The notes: generated by a model from the letters alone, not told the origin. DNA of 7,809 bases from Phycisphaerales bacterium (GCA_028288775.1 JAQGHP010000563.1:1-7809), one strand, 5' to 3'. Positions 1-5,020 are shown, numbered from the stretch's first letter. A program made the numbers and translations.

Positions 1-27
1 GCGCTCTGAGGGGACATTTCAGAGCGC
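1..27. repeat. Perfect 9-bp inverted repeat (hairpin)
   Basis: GCGCTCTGA (1-9) is exactly complementary to TCAGAGCGC (19-27), with a 9-base loop that includes GGGGACATT. The stem may continue beyond the left edge of the window. It could be the end of a small palindromic element, or a terminator of an unseen upstream gene, although no T-run follows it on the plus strand. Its role is unknown. Confidence 0.6.
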
Positions 28-63
28 GATCCTAATCTTAATCCTGATCTTAATCTTAATCGT
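28..63. repeat. Six tandem degenerate hexamers (RATCYT)
   Basis: Six consecutive hexamers follow the palindrome without a gap: GATCCT, AATCTT, AATCCT, GATCTT, AATCTT, AATCGT. The run is AT-rich within GC-rich surroundings. Read in the frame of the next gene it gives alternating Ile and Leu codons with no stop. It looks like slippage-derived low-complexity DNA. Similar AAGATT-type runs are, as I recall, frequent between genes in planctomycete and verrucomicrobial genomes. Confidence 0.65.
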
Positions 64-91
64 CTGCTCCGTTCCTCATCTGCCGATCCTC

Positions 92-577
92 ATGCCCCTA
101 GTCCAACTCCCCCATACCCGCGGCTGCCTCGTCTGCGGCCGCGACAACCCCCACGGGCTTCATCTAAGTCTTCACGTAGATACTTCCACCGGCGAAGTTT
201 CCGCCGAGTGGACTCCCCGGCCCGAGCACATCGGCTTCAAGGGAATCATCCACGGCGGAATCCTCGCCACGGTCCTCGACGAAGCCATGGTCTGGGCCGC
301 CACCTGGTCCGGCAAACGCTTCTGCGTCTGCGGCGAACTCACCGTCCGCTACCGCCAAAGCGTCAGCGTCGGCGTGCCGGTGATCATCCAAGCCAAAATT
401 GAGGCCGTCCGTTCCCGCTTGATCGAGGCGTCGGGTGTGATCCGCGATAGTATGGGCGTGGTTTTTTGCACCGCAACGGGCAAGTACGTTCCCGTTCCCG
501 CGGACCGCAATGTGGGGTTCGTCCAAACATTGGTTCCAAGCCCCGACGCGGAAACGGCATTAGCCGCACTCCGTTGA
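92..577 (+). CDS. PaaI-family hotdog-fold thioesterase
   Basis: Predicted 161-residue cytoplasmic acyl-CoA thioesterase of the PaaI/4HBT hotdog superfamily, which hydrolyses acyl- or aryl-CoA to CoA and free acid. The N-terminal Cys-Leu-Val-Cys-Gly-x-x-Asn-Pro-x-Gly-Leu (residues 12-23) is typical of PaaI-type proteins with a CxxCG lead-in. The signature HGG is at 54-56, just before the hotdog helix carrying Asp63-Glu64, the likely catalytic acidic position. The length is close to the usual 130-165 residues. No Shine-Dalgarno is visible before ATG 92, and the frame stays open leftward to the window edge, but that stretch is repeat-derived Ile/Leu, so ATG 92 is preferred. The real substrate cannot be read from sequence. 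It is followed by a 356-base gap and appears to be a single gene. Confidence 0.88.
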   Translation: MPLVQLPHTRGCLVCGRDNPHGLHLSLHVDTSTGEVSAEWTPRPEHIGFKGIIHGGILATVLDEAMVWAATWSGKRFCVCGELTVRYRQSVSVGVPVIIQAKIEAVRSRLIEASGVIRDSMGVVFCTATGKYVPVPADRNVGFVQTLVPSPDAETALAALR

Positions 578-719
578 TTCCGCCTAATTGGGAGCGGGCA
601 TAGGAGGCATTGCCGCGGAACCCCATTGCCCATCGCGCGCTGATTTGGGGCAATAAATGGGCGATTCATGGGCAAAAGAGGGGGCAATTTATCATAAAAT
701 TGCGTGATATTTAGCTTGC

Positions 720-766
720 AAAACGACTTGAGAAGGGATCGCGGATCAATTCTTGTAAGTCGTTTT
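720..766. repeat. Long stem-loop, 10-bp outer stem
   Basis: AAAACGACTT (720-729) pairs perfectly with AAGTCGTTTT (757-766). After a small internal loop the stem resumes with AGAA (731-734) and TTCT (750-753). The remaining loop contains GATC-GCG-GATC, which can close on itself as a 4-bp stem. On the plus strand the 3' arm ends in a T-run (763-767), so an intrinsic terminator for the thioesterase transcript is possible, about 180 bases after its stop. It could also be a small mobile or structural element. Confidence 0.5.
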
Positions 767-813
767 TCAACGCATGTTTGCGCAAGAAAATGCAACCATC
801 CGGCCGGGAACCC

Positions 814-882
814 ATTGCCCATCATTGCCCATGATTGCCCATGATTGCCCCAATTTTGCCCTTTTGCCAAATGGGCAATGGG
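814..882. repeat. ATTGCCCAT array at 10-base spacing plus inverted copy
   Basis: ATTGCCCAT occurs at 814-822, 824-832 and 834-842, with a diverged fourth copy at 844-852, all exactly 10 bases apart. An inverted copy follows at 871-879. The 12-base word CCCATTGCCCAT (811-822) is perfectly complementary to 871-882 and is also found in direct orientation at 622-633. Spacing of one helical turn would place every copy on the same DNA face, as in an operator or iteron array. It sits immediately upstream of the dipeptidase promoter candidate. A neutral tandem repeat is an equally simple explanation. Confidence 0.6.
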
Positions 883-898
883 ACTTCACCGCCACGCA

Positions 899-927
899 TC
901 GACAAAACTTGCCGCTACGGGTAGGAC
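899..927 (+). promoter_or_regulatory. Candidate sigma70-type promoter of the dipeptidase
   Basis: TCGACA (899-904, five of six matches to TTGACA), a 17-base spacer, then TAGGAC (922-927, three of six matches to TATAAT). Transcription would begin about 7 bases later, essentially at ATG 934, giving a leaderless or nearly leaderless mRNA. The weak AGGA at 923-926 could alternatively act as a Shine-Dalgarno. Confidence 0.4.
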
Positions 928-933
928 AGGGCG

Positions 934-2319
934 ATGCTCAACCAAGTGCTCCAAGCCATCGACGCCCGTCGGCAAGGGTCTCTTTCGGACCTCAAGGATT
1001 TCCTCCGCATCCCCAGTGTCAGCACCAAGCCCGAGCACGCGCCCGACCTGCAGCGCTGCGCGCAATGGCTGGCGGCGAAACTGCGCGACGCGAAACTCGA
1101 CGCGAAGGTCCTTCCCACCGGCGGCCATCCCGTGGTCCTGGCAAAAAACGAGCACCGCCCCGGCCGGCCCACGGTTCTGTTCTATGGGCATTACGACGTG
1201 CAGCCCCCTGAGCCGCTGGAGAAGTGGGTGACGCCGCCTTTCGACCCAAATGTCCGCAAGGACGAGAATGGCTACGACGCCGTCTACGCCCGCGGCGCGG
1301 TGGACGACAAGGGACAGGTCTGGGCCCACGTCGAAGCCGTCACCCAGTGGCAGCAGGCCGGCGGAGTCCCCGTAAACCTCACCATGCTCATCGAACGCGA
1401 AGAGGAAATCGGCTCCGACAACCTCGAACGCTTCGTCAGGGAAAACAAGGAACTCCTCCAGGCCGATCTCGCCGTCATCAGCGATACCGGCCAATTCGCC
1501 CGCGGCAAACCCGCCATCACCTACGGCCTCCGCGGGCTGGTCTATTGCGAAGTCTTCATCACCGGCCCGGGCCATGATCTCCACAGCGGCATGTATGGCG
1601 GCGCGGTCCCCAACCCCGCGAACGTGCTCTGCGAACTCCTTGCCACCCTCCACGACAAAGACGGTCGCGTGAATCTCCCTGGCTTTTACGACGACGTAAA
1701 ACCCCTCACGCCCGAAGAGCGCGCCGACTGGGCGAAGCTCCCCTTCGACGAACAGGCGTACCTCAAGAGCCTGAACCTCACGGCCCTTTCCGGCGAAAAG
1801 GGCTACACCACGCTCGAGCGCGCCTGGGGCCGCCCGACCTGCGACATCAACGGCCTCACCAGCGGCTACCAGGGCCACGGCGCTAAAACCATCATTCCCT
1901 CCGCCGCCTCCGCTAAGGTCTCCATGCGGCTGGTGCCCAGCCAGGACCCGCAAAAGATCGTCACGATCTTTGAACGCACGCTCGCCGAGCGCTGCCCGAA
2001 GAACATAAAAATCGAATTCGCCCGCCACGGCCTCGCCAGCGCCGTGCTCGTCCCCCGCGAAGGCAAGGCAATGCAACTTGCCGCCGAGGCCGTGCAGGCC
2101 GGCTTCGGCGCGCCCCCAACCCTCATCCGCGAGGGCGGCAGCATCCCCGTCGTCGCCCTGATCAAAACCGTGCTCGGCATCGACACGCTGCTCATCGGCT
2201 TCGGCTTGGCGGATGATCGCGTCCATTCGCCGAACGAAAAGTTTGACTTGGATGCGTTGCATTCGGGCACGCGGACCGCCGCGGTGCTGTATGAAAAGCT
2301 GAGTCAAATGACACGGTAG
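934..2319 (+). CDS. M20-family metallodipeptidase (CNDP-like)
   Basis: Predicted 461-residue zinc-dependent dipeptidase or carboxypeptidase-like hydrolase of peptidase family M20, most like the carnosinase/CNDP2-type dipeptidases. It probably cleaves small peptides in the cytoplasm; no signal peptide is seen. All expected metal and catalytic residues are visible: His86 and Asp88 in GHYDVQP, the bridging Asp in Val-Asp-Asp-Lys-Gly (124-125), catalytic Glu157 and ligand Glu158 in EREEEIGS, Asp184 in SDT, and His431 in RVHSPNEKF. His217 in DLHSGMYGG matches the His that completes the partner active site in dimeric CN dipeptidases. The lid/dimerisation domain spans roughly 205-380. The length is normal and the gene intact. 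ATG 934 fits the N-terminal helix of the family. It stands alone, between repeat-rich gaps. The exact substrate is not predictable. Confidence 0.95.
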   Translation: MLNQVLQAIDARRQGSLSDLKDFLRIPSVSTKPEHAPDLQRCAQWLAAKLRDAKLDAKVLPTGGHPVVLAKNEHRPGRPTVLFYGHYDVQPPEPLEKWVTPPFDPNVRKDENGYDAVYARGAVDDKGQVWAHVEAVTQWQQAGGVPVNLTMLIEREEEIGSDNLERFVRENKELLQADLAVISDTGQFARGKPAITYGLRGLVYCEVFITGPGHDLHSGMYGGAVPNPANVLCELLATLHDKDGRVNLPGFYDDVKPLTPEERADWAKLPFDEQAYLKSLNLTALSGEKGYTTLERAWGRPTCDINGLTSGYQGHGAKTIIPSAASAKVSMRLVPSQDPQKIVTIFERTLAERCPKNIKIEFARHGLASAVLVPREGKAMQLAAEAVQAGFGAPPTLIREGGSIPVVALIKTVLGIDTLLIGFGLADDRVHSPNEKFDLDALHSGTRTAAVLYEKLSQMTR

Positions 2320-2376
2320 TTCGCTGAGAGCGTGATATTCGCGACGGCATTTCCCGTGGCATGGGACGTCCATGAA

Positions 2377-2458
2377 GTGGCACGGGGGGCCCGCCCATGG
2401 TCACGGTACCCCGTGTAGTGGCATGGGCGGCCCGCCCATGGTCGCGGTATTCCGCGAC
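2377..2458. repeat. Two tandem 41-bp palindromic units
   Basis: Unit 1 (2377-2417) and unit 2 (2418-2458) each begin with GTGGCA and contain two hairpins. In unit 2 the first is CATGGGCGG (2422-2430) with CCGCCCATG (2432-2440), and the second is GTCGCGG-TATT-CCGCGAC (2441-2458), both perfect. Unit 1 has CACGG-TACC-CCGTG (2402-2415) as its second hairpin, while its first is imperfect, with two mismatches. A partial earlier unit starts at GTGGCATGGG (2356). Confidence 0.75.
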
Positions 2459-2510
2459 GTTCGGCCGGTACTTGGGTCGAAGAAAGCCCGAGCGCAGCGA
2501 CCGCGTGGAC

Positions 2511-2539
2511 GCAAAGAGTCGCTTCGCTCTTGCTTTTTT
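2511..2539 (+). terminator. Possible intrinsic terminator
   Basis: GCAAAGAG (2511-2518) can pair with CTCTTGC (2527-2533) with one bulged A, followed directly by six T (2534-2539). It would act on plus-strand transcripts from the dipeptidase, about 190 bases after its stop. The stem is not very GC-rich, so strength is uncertain. Confidence 0.4.
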
Positions 2540-2577
2540 GGCCTGCGTACAGGCCAACGCGGCGGAGTACCGCCGCA

Positions 2578-2600
2578 CACGGGCGGGCCGCCCGTGCCAC
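2578..2600. repeat. Inverted single copy of the CATGGGCGG palindrome family
   Basis: CACGGGCGG (2578-2586) and CCGCCCGTG (2588-2596) form a perfect 9-bp stem around one G, followed by CCAC. The reverse complement starts GTGGCACGGGCGG, like the 41-bp units at 2377-2458. Relative to unit 2, the third base pair is changed from T-A to C-G with pairing kept. Confidence 0.7.
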
Positions 2601-2635
2601 GGAAAGACGTTCGGCGGAGCCGAACCTACATTGCC

Positions 2636-2710
2636 GTGTGGCACAGCCGCCCCGGCTGTGATTCCGCCGCAGGCGGAAGAAAAATACAGCCGAGGGCGGC
2701 TGTAGCACAC
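2636..2710. repeat. Three-hairpin repeat cassette, copy 1
   Basis: It contains three consecutive hairpins: CACAGCCG/CGGCTGTG (2642-2660, CCC loop), TTCCGCC-GCA-GGCGGAA (2662-2678) and TACAGCCG-AGGG-CGGCTGTA (2685-2704). The cassette ends are also complementary to each other: the 17 bases from 2636 pair with the 17 ending at 2710 apart from an A at 2704 opposite a G. It can therefore fold either as three small hairpins or as one long arm. A second copy lies at 4801-4881. Confidence 0.8.
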
Positions 2711-2731
2711 GCGATTATTGACTCCCGACTT

Positions 2732-2758
2732 CCTCTGCGTTCTCTGCGTCCTCTGCGG
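2732..2758. repeat. Three 9-bp tandem repeats (CTCTGCG core)
   Basis: Three contiguous 9-mers, CCTCTGCGT, TCTCTGCGT and CCTCTGCGG, lie just beyond the end of the phosphatase gene. From memory, this word recurs between genes in many planctomycete and verrucomicrobial genomes. No function is evident. Confidence 0.65.
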
Positions 2759-2779
2759 TTCGATCCTGACTTCTGAATT

Positions 2780-3514
2780 TCACGGCAATGCTTCGTGCAT
2801 TAGTTGCCTCGGATGATCCCGCGTCAGTTGCCACACCTTTTCCTCCCCCGCGGCTTCAATCGCACGCCGCAATCCTTTCAACCGCAGTGGCAGCGATGTC
2901 AGATTATGCAGGTCGCTGCCGAGCATGAAGTAGCGGTCTTCCGCGAGGAATTGCTCGGCCACTTGCCGCGTCTGCGTTGTCGGCGGGTCGCCCAGGCATT
3001 GGAGATTGCCCTGCAGGAGGAGCCCCAATTCCTGGAAGTAGTCGGCTGTGCTCGGATCGTCCTGCACGGCGCGCATTCGCTCGGGGTGCGCGAGGATTGC
3101 GGTCAGTCCCATGGATTGCAGGTGCCGCACTGCCGGCTCAAAAAACGGGGGAATCTTGTCGGCCCAAAGATCGAAAAGTACATGCTTGCGACTCATGCCG
3201 TAAGTCACCACTTCGTCAATGCCCACCCGCACCGTTTCCGGCCGCAGATTGATTTCGCCGCCCGGGATAAGGCGCAGCGATATCGCGGCGCGGTCCAGCT
3301 CCGACTGCAACGCGGCCACCCGCTTGGGGATGTTCACCACGTTATTCTCAGGCAGATTCGGCCAAATGTGCGGCGTGCAGAAGCTGTGTGTATACCCCGC
3401 TTCCACAAGCAATCGCGCGCACGCCAGCGAGTCTTCCAGCGACTGGCACCCGTCATCAATGCCCGGCAGCAGGTGGGAGTGAACGTCGATCCGGCCTGTA
3501 GCAACTTCATCCAT
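2780..3514 (-). CDS. CpsB/YwqE-type PHP-domain tyrosine-protein phosphatase
   Basis: Predicted 244-residue metal-dependent phosphotyrosine phosphatase of the PHP superfamily, CpsB/CapC/YwqE group. These remove phosphate from bacterial tyrosine kinases and often tune capsule or exopolysaccharide synthesis. The metal-site motifs are all present: Asp10-Val-His12-Ser-His14, Asp20-Asp21-Gly, His49 in CTPH, Glu87 in GGE, His143 in LAHPER, and Asp201/His203 in GSDLH. The length matches the family (about 240-260). The ATG at 3514 overlaps the stop of the upstream methyltransferase by 8 bases, implying one transcript and coupled translation. No partner BY-kinase or polysaccharide gene is visible, so the substrate is unknown. 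No signal peptide or membrane segment is seen. A histidinol-phosphatase-like PHP enzyme is the alternative, but the motif spacing fits CpsB better. Confidence 0.9.
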   Translation of the reverse strand: MDEVATGRIDVHSHLLPGIDDGCQSLEDSLACARLLVEAGYTHSFCTPHIWPNLPENNVVNIPKRVAALQSELDRAAISLRLIPGGEINLRPETVRVGIDEVVTYGMSRKHVLFDLWADKIPPFFEPAVRHLQSMGLTAILAHPERMRAVQDDPSTADYFQELGLLLQGNLQCLGDPPTTQTRQVAEQFLAEDRYFMLGSDLHNLTSLPLRLKGLRRAIEAAGEEKVWQLTRDHPRQLMHEALP

Positions 3515-4139
3515 GAACGGTCTCTTTCGCGCCGGGATCGGCCGGCTTTATCAGGCATGCGGTGCAGTCCCCGGCGAGGTAATCCTCCCGCAGGCGCACG
3601 TCGGCGCAGAAGCCCCGCGCGAAGCGCTCGATATCCTGCGGCGAATGCCAGAACAAATACTCCTGTCCGGCGAGGAAGGACGAGGAGAGGAAATTGAAGA
3701 CCAGCGCCTCGCCCGCCGCATCGTACGCACGGCGGATGGTCTCGAAGAACGCCGGCCCCTCGATGGTATTGAGCGACCCGCTGAAGACGACGACGTCCGC
3801 CCCCACGAACAGCCGGGCCGGCTCGCGCACGAAATCGGCGCGGAGAATGGTGGCGTCCGGATGCTGCGCCTCGGCCACGTTCGCCAGATCGCCCACCGCC
3901 TCGATGCCAATGTAGTCGGCGGGCGTCACGCCGCGGTCGATCAGAAAGGTGAGGTAATCTCCGCGTCCGCATCCCGCGTCGAGCACCGACCGTCCCGCCG
4001 GGCTGTAGGATTGGCAGATCGCCTCGAACCGCGCCCGCTGCGTCCGCGGACTGGCCCAGAGCAGGGCCGGGAACCCCGCGCCATACTTCTGGGCGGCACG
4101 GAGATAAGGTTGCAAATACGGTTCGCCGGCGGCACTCAC
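3507..4139 (-). CDS. Class I SAM-dependent methyltransferase
   Basis: Predicted 210-residue soluble Rossmann-fold methyltransferase. Motif I is clear: VLDAGCGRG at residues 52-60. The acidic residue that binds the SAM ribose is Glu80 in IGIEA, Asp102 matches the adenine-contact position, and a hydrophobic strand (VVVFSGSLN, 116-124) matches motif IV. No substrate-specific signature is recognised; in general form it could act on a small molecule or a protein. The start is GTG at 4139, with GAGG on the minus strand about 10 bases upstream. It is the first gene of a two-gene minus-strand operon, overlapping the PHP phosphatase by 8 bases. It diverges from the PNPOx-like gene across a 77-base region. 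The C-terminal residues after about 195 are charged and probably disordered. Confidence 0.88.
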   Translation of the reverse strand: MSAAGEPYLQPYLRAAQKYGAGFPALLWASPRTQRARFEAICQSYSPAGRSVLDAGCGRGDYLTFLIDRGVTPADYIGIEAVGDLANVAEAQHPDATILRADFVREPARLFVGADVVVFSGSLNTIEGPAFFETIRRAYDAAGEALVFNFLSSSFLAGQEYLFWHSPQDIERFARGFCADVRLREDYLAGDCTACLIKPADPGAKETVHG

Positions 4140-4170
4140 GATGGATCGACCTCAAAAAAACGTCAGCGAG

Positions 4171-4176
4171 ATTGTA
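4171..4176 (-). promoter_or_regulatory. Candidate -10 box for the methyltransferase-phosphatase operon
   Basis: On the minus strand the hexamer reads TACAAT (five of six to TATAAT), 31 bases before the GTG start, giving a leader of about 24 bases. The -35 region (TTCAAC, spacer about 17) is weak. It mirrors the TACAAT used on the other strand at 4205-4210. Confidence 0.4.
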
Positions 4177-4204
4177 GTGTTGCGGGGGCCTCAGTTGAAG
4201 TGAG

Positions 4205-4210
4205 TACAAT
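4205..4210 (+). promoter_or_regulatory. Candidate -10 box, leaderless, for the PNPOx-like gene
   Basis: TACAAT (five of six to TATAAT) lies six bases before ATG 4217, so transcription would start at about the start codon. No Shine-Dalgarno is present between them. TTGCGG (4180-4185) is a possible -35 with a long 19-base spacer. Confidence 0.45.
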
Positions 4211-4216
4211 GCTCCC

Positions 4217-4765
4217 ATGGAATGGCTCACGGAATTCCGGCGTGCGGCGGGGGACGTGGCCGCGGGCAGGCCCCTGGTTGCGACGATCGCGACGGTGGAC
4301 ACAGCGTGTTCGCCGCGGGCGAGGTCGGTGGTGGTGCGGCACATCGGGGTTGATGGCTCAATCTGGTTTGCCAGCGACGCGCGAAGCGCCAAGAACGCGC
4401 AGCTTGCCGCGGATAATGATGCGGAAATTGTGGTGTGGCTGCCCGAGGCGCGGGAGCAGTTTCGGTTTTTCGGGACGGTGGATCGGCTCGGTCCGGCGAT
4501 GGGCGGGAAACGCCTGAAGATCTGGCAACAGATGAGCGACGCCAGCCGGGCGCTATTTTTCTGGCCCGCCCCCGGGACGCCGCGAACGCAGGACGACGCC
4601 GCGTTCCCCACGACGGTGGACGCCGCGACTGCGCCGCCGGTGACATTTGAGGTGCTGTTCCTTGAGCCCGCGCAGGTCGAGCACTTGCGCCTGCTAACCC
4701 ATCCGCATCAGCGTCGGCGATGGAGGAGCGACACGGGCTGGGAGCGGGAGGAACTTAATCCGTGA
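4217..4765 (+). CDS. Pyridoxamine 5'-phosphate oxidase-like FMN protein (Alr4036-like)
   Basis: Predicted 182-residue split-barrel flavoprotein of the pyridoxamine 5'-phosphate oxidase (PNPOx) superfamily, close to the Alr4036/Pyridox_oxase_2 group. FMN-contact segments are visible: PRARSVVVR (33-41), then SDARSAKNAQL (53-63) with the conserved Arg-Ser-x-Lys, and FRFFGTV (82-88). The C-terminus ends in RRRW...W...L.P (167-182), matching the Arg-Trp-rich PNPOx tail. Members of this group bind FMN, but true PNPOx activity (making pyridoxal phosphate) is not established for many; a general oxidoreductase role is possible. Length is typical of the subgroup and shorter than classical PdxH (about 210-220). 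The start codon is preceded by a -10-like TACAAT and no ribosome site. It is divergent from the methyltransferase operon. Confidence 0.87.
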   Translation: MEWLTEFRRAAGDVAAGRPLVATIATVDTACSPRARSVVVRHIGVDGSIWFASDARSAKNAQLAADNDAEIVVWLPEAREQFRFFGTVDRLGPAMGGKRLKIWQQMSDASRALFFWPAPGTPRTQDDAAFPTTVDAATAPPVTFEVLFLEPAQVEHLRLLTHPHQRRRWRSDTGWEREELNP

Positions 4766-4770
4766 AGTTG

Positions 4771-4881
4771 CACAGTCGCCCTCGGCTGTAGTTCCGCCAA
4801 AATGTGGCACAGCCGCCCTCGGCTGTGATTCCGCCAAAGGCGGAAGAAGAGAAACACAGCCGGGGGCGGCTGTGCCACATT
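4771..4881. repeat. Three-hairpin repeat cassette, copy 2, with truncated extra unit
   Basis: The complete copy (4801-4881) has a perfect 18-bp terminal inverted repeat, 4801-4818 with 4864-4881. Inside lie CACAGCCG-CCCT-CGGCTGTG (4808-4827), TTCCGCC-AAA-GGCGGAA (4829-4845) and CACAGCCG-GGGG-CGGCTGTG (4855-4874). Just before it, 4771-4800 is a decayed partial copy: CACAGTCG/CGGCTGTA followed by only the left half of the TTCCGCC hairpin. The order and arm sequences match the copy at 2636-2710. Confidence 0.85.
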
Positions 4882-4887
4882 GCGGTA

Positions 4888-5020
4888 GTGGGTCAGCAAA
4901 AAGGGCGGGTGCCACGGGTCGCGGTACTCCGAGACCTGTGCTCTTGAAGTCGCCCCAAGAGCACAGGTCGGCGAGTACGCCGACCTGTGGCATCCAACGG
5001 ACTTTTTCAAACTGACCCAC
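4888..5020. repeat. 133-base element with inverted ends and cloverleaf-like fold
   Basis: Ends are perfect inverted repeats, GTGGGTCAG (4888-4896) and CTGACCCAC (5012-5020). Nested inside are AAAAAG/CTTTTT (4898-4903, 5002-5007) and GGGTGCCAC/GTGGCATCC (4907-4915, 4987-4995, one G-T pair). These enclose three abutting hairpins: 4918-4935 (one mismatch), 4936-4966 (11 bp) and 4967-4984 (7 bp, AGTA loop). The whole is a four-way junction. No obvious target duplication flanks it. It could be a MITE-like repeat or a structured RNA; which strand would be transcribed is unknown. Confidence 0.7.

Larger units (their letters stand above)
578..933. other. 356-base intergenic region, AT-richer, repeat-bearing
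   Basis: No credible gene. Open frames here (for example minus 349-870) are repeat translations or shadows of the thioesterase. The stretch from about 640 to 790 is clearly richer in A and T than its surroundings. It holds a small hairpin (GCAATTT 684-690 with AAATTGC 697-703), a long hairpin (720-766), near-identical blocks around 617-634 and 807-824, the ATTGCCCAT array (814-882) and the candidate promoter of the dipeptidase. Confidence 0.75.
2320..2779. other. 460-base convergent intergenic region of serial hairpins
   Basis: No credible gene lies between the dipeptidase and the phosphatase, which converge here. From 2356 to 2704 the DNA is nearly a continuous set of palindromes. Besides those listed separately there are CATGG/CCATG (2360-2374), GGCCTG-CGTA-CAGGCC (2540-2555), GCGGCGG-AGTA-CCGCCGC (2559-2576) and GTTCGGC-GGA-GCCGAAC (2609-2625). 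Most loops are 3-4 bases. The arrangement resembles REP/BIME clusters of other bacteria and could end transcription from both sides. Confidence 0.8.

Noticed and set aside
349..870. 173-residue minus-strand frame with NWGNHGQSW-like repeats
   Set aside because: The repeated peptide is just the ATTGCCCAT array translated, and the rest overlaps the thioesterase. No ribosome site supports it.
811..882. CRISPR array
   Set aside because: The repeats are 10 bases apart with no unique spacers of 25-45 bases, and no cas gene is present.
886..2373. 495-residue open frame on the minus strand
   Set aside because: It is antisense to the dipeptidase, whose catalytic motifs are all intact. Its composition reflects the codon bias of the opposite strand, with no recognisable domain.
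2192..2776. Several 100-170 residue frames across the hairpin region on both strands
   Set aside because: They translate palindromic repeats and GC-rich spacer, overlap one another on both strands, and have no start signals.
2804..3697. 297-residue open frame on the plus strand
   Set aside because: It is antisense to the phosphatase, where every PHP metal motif is preserved.
3513..4517. 334-residue open frame on the plus strand
   Set aside because: It is antisense to the methyltransferase and out of frame with the PNPOx-like gene, both of which have clear motifs.
3334..4611. 425-residue open frame on the minus strand
   Set aside because: It runs through the methyltransferase and phosphatase in a wrong frame and antisense to the PNPOx-like gene. 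It is Arg/Gly/Ala-rich shadow sequence with no family motif.
4888..5020. tRNA or known structured RNA gene
   Set aside because: The fold is cloverleaf-like, but there is no T-arm GTTCRA motif, no 7-bp acceptor stem with CCA context, and the arms are too long for tRNA.
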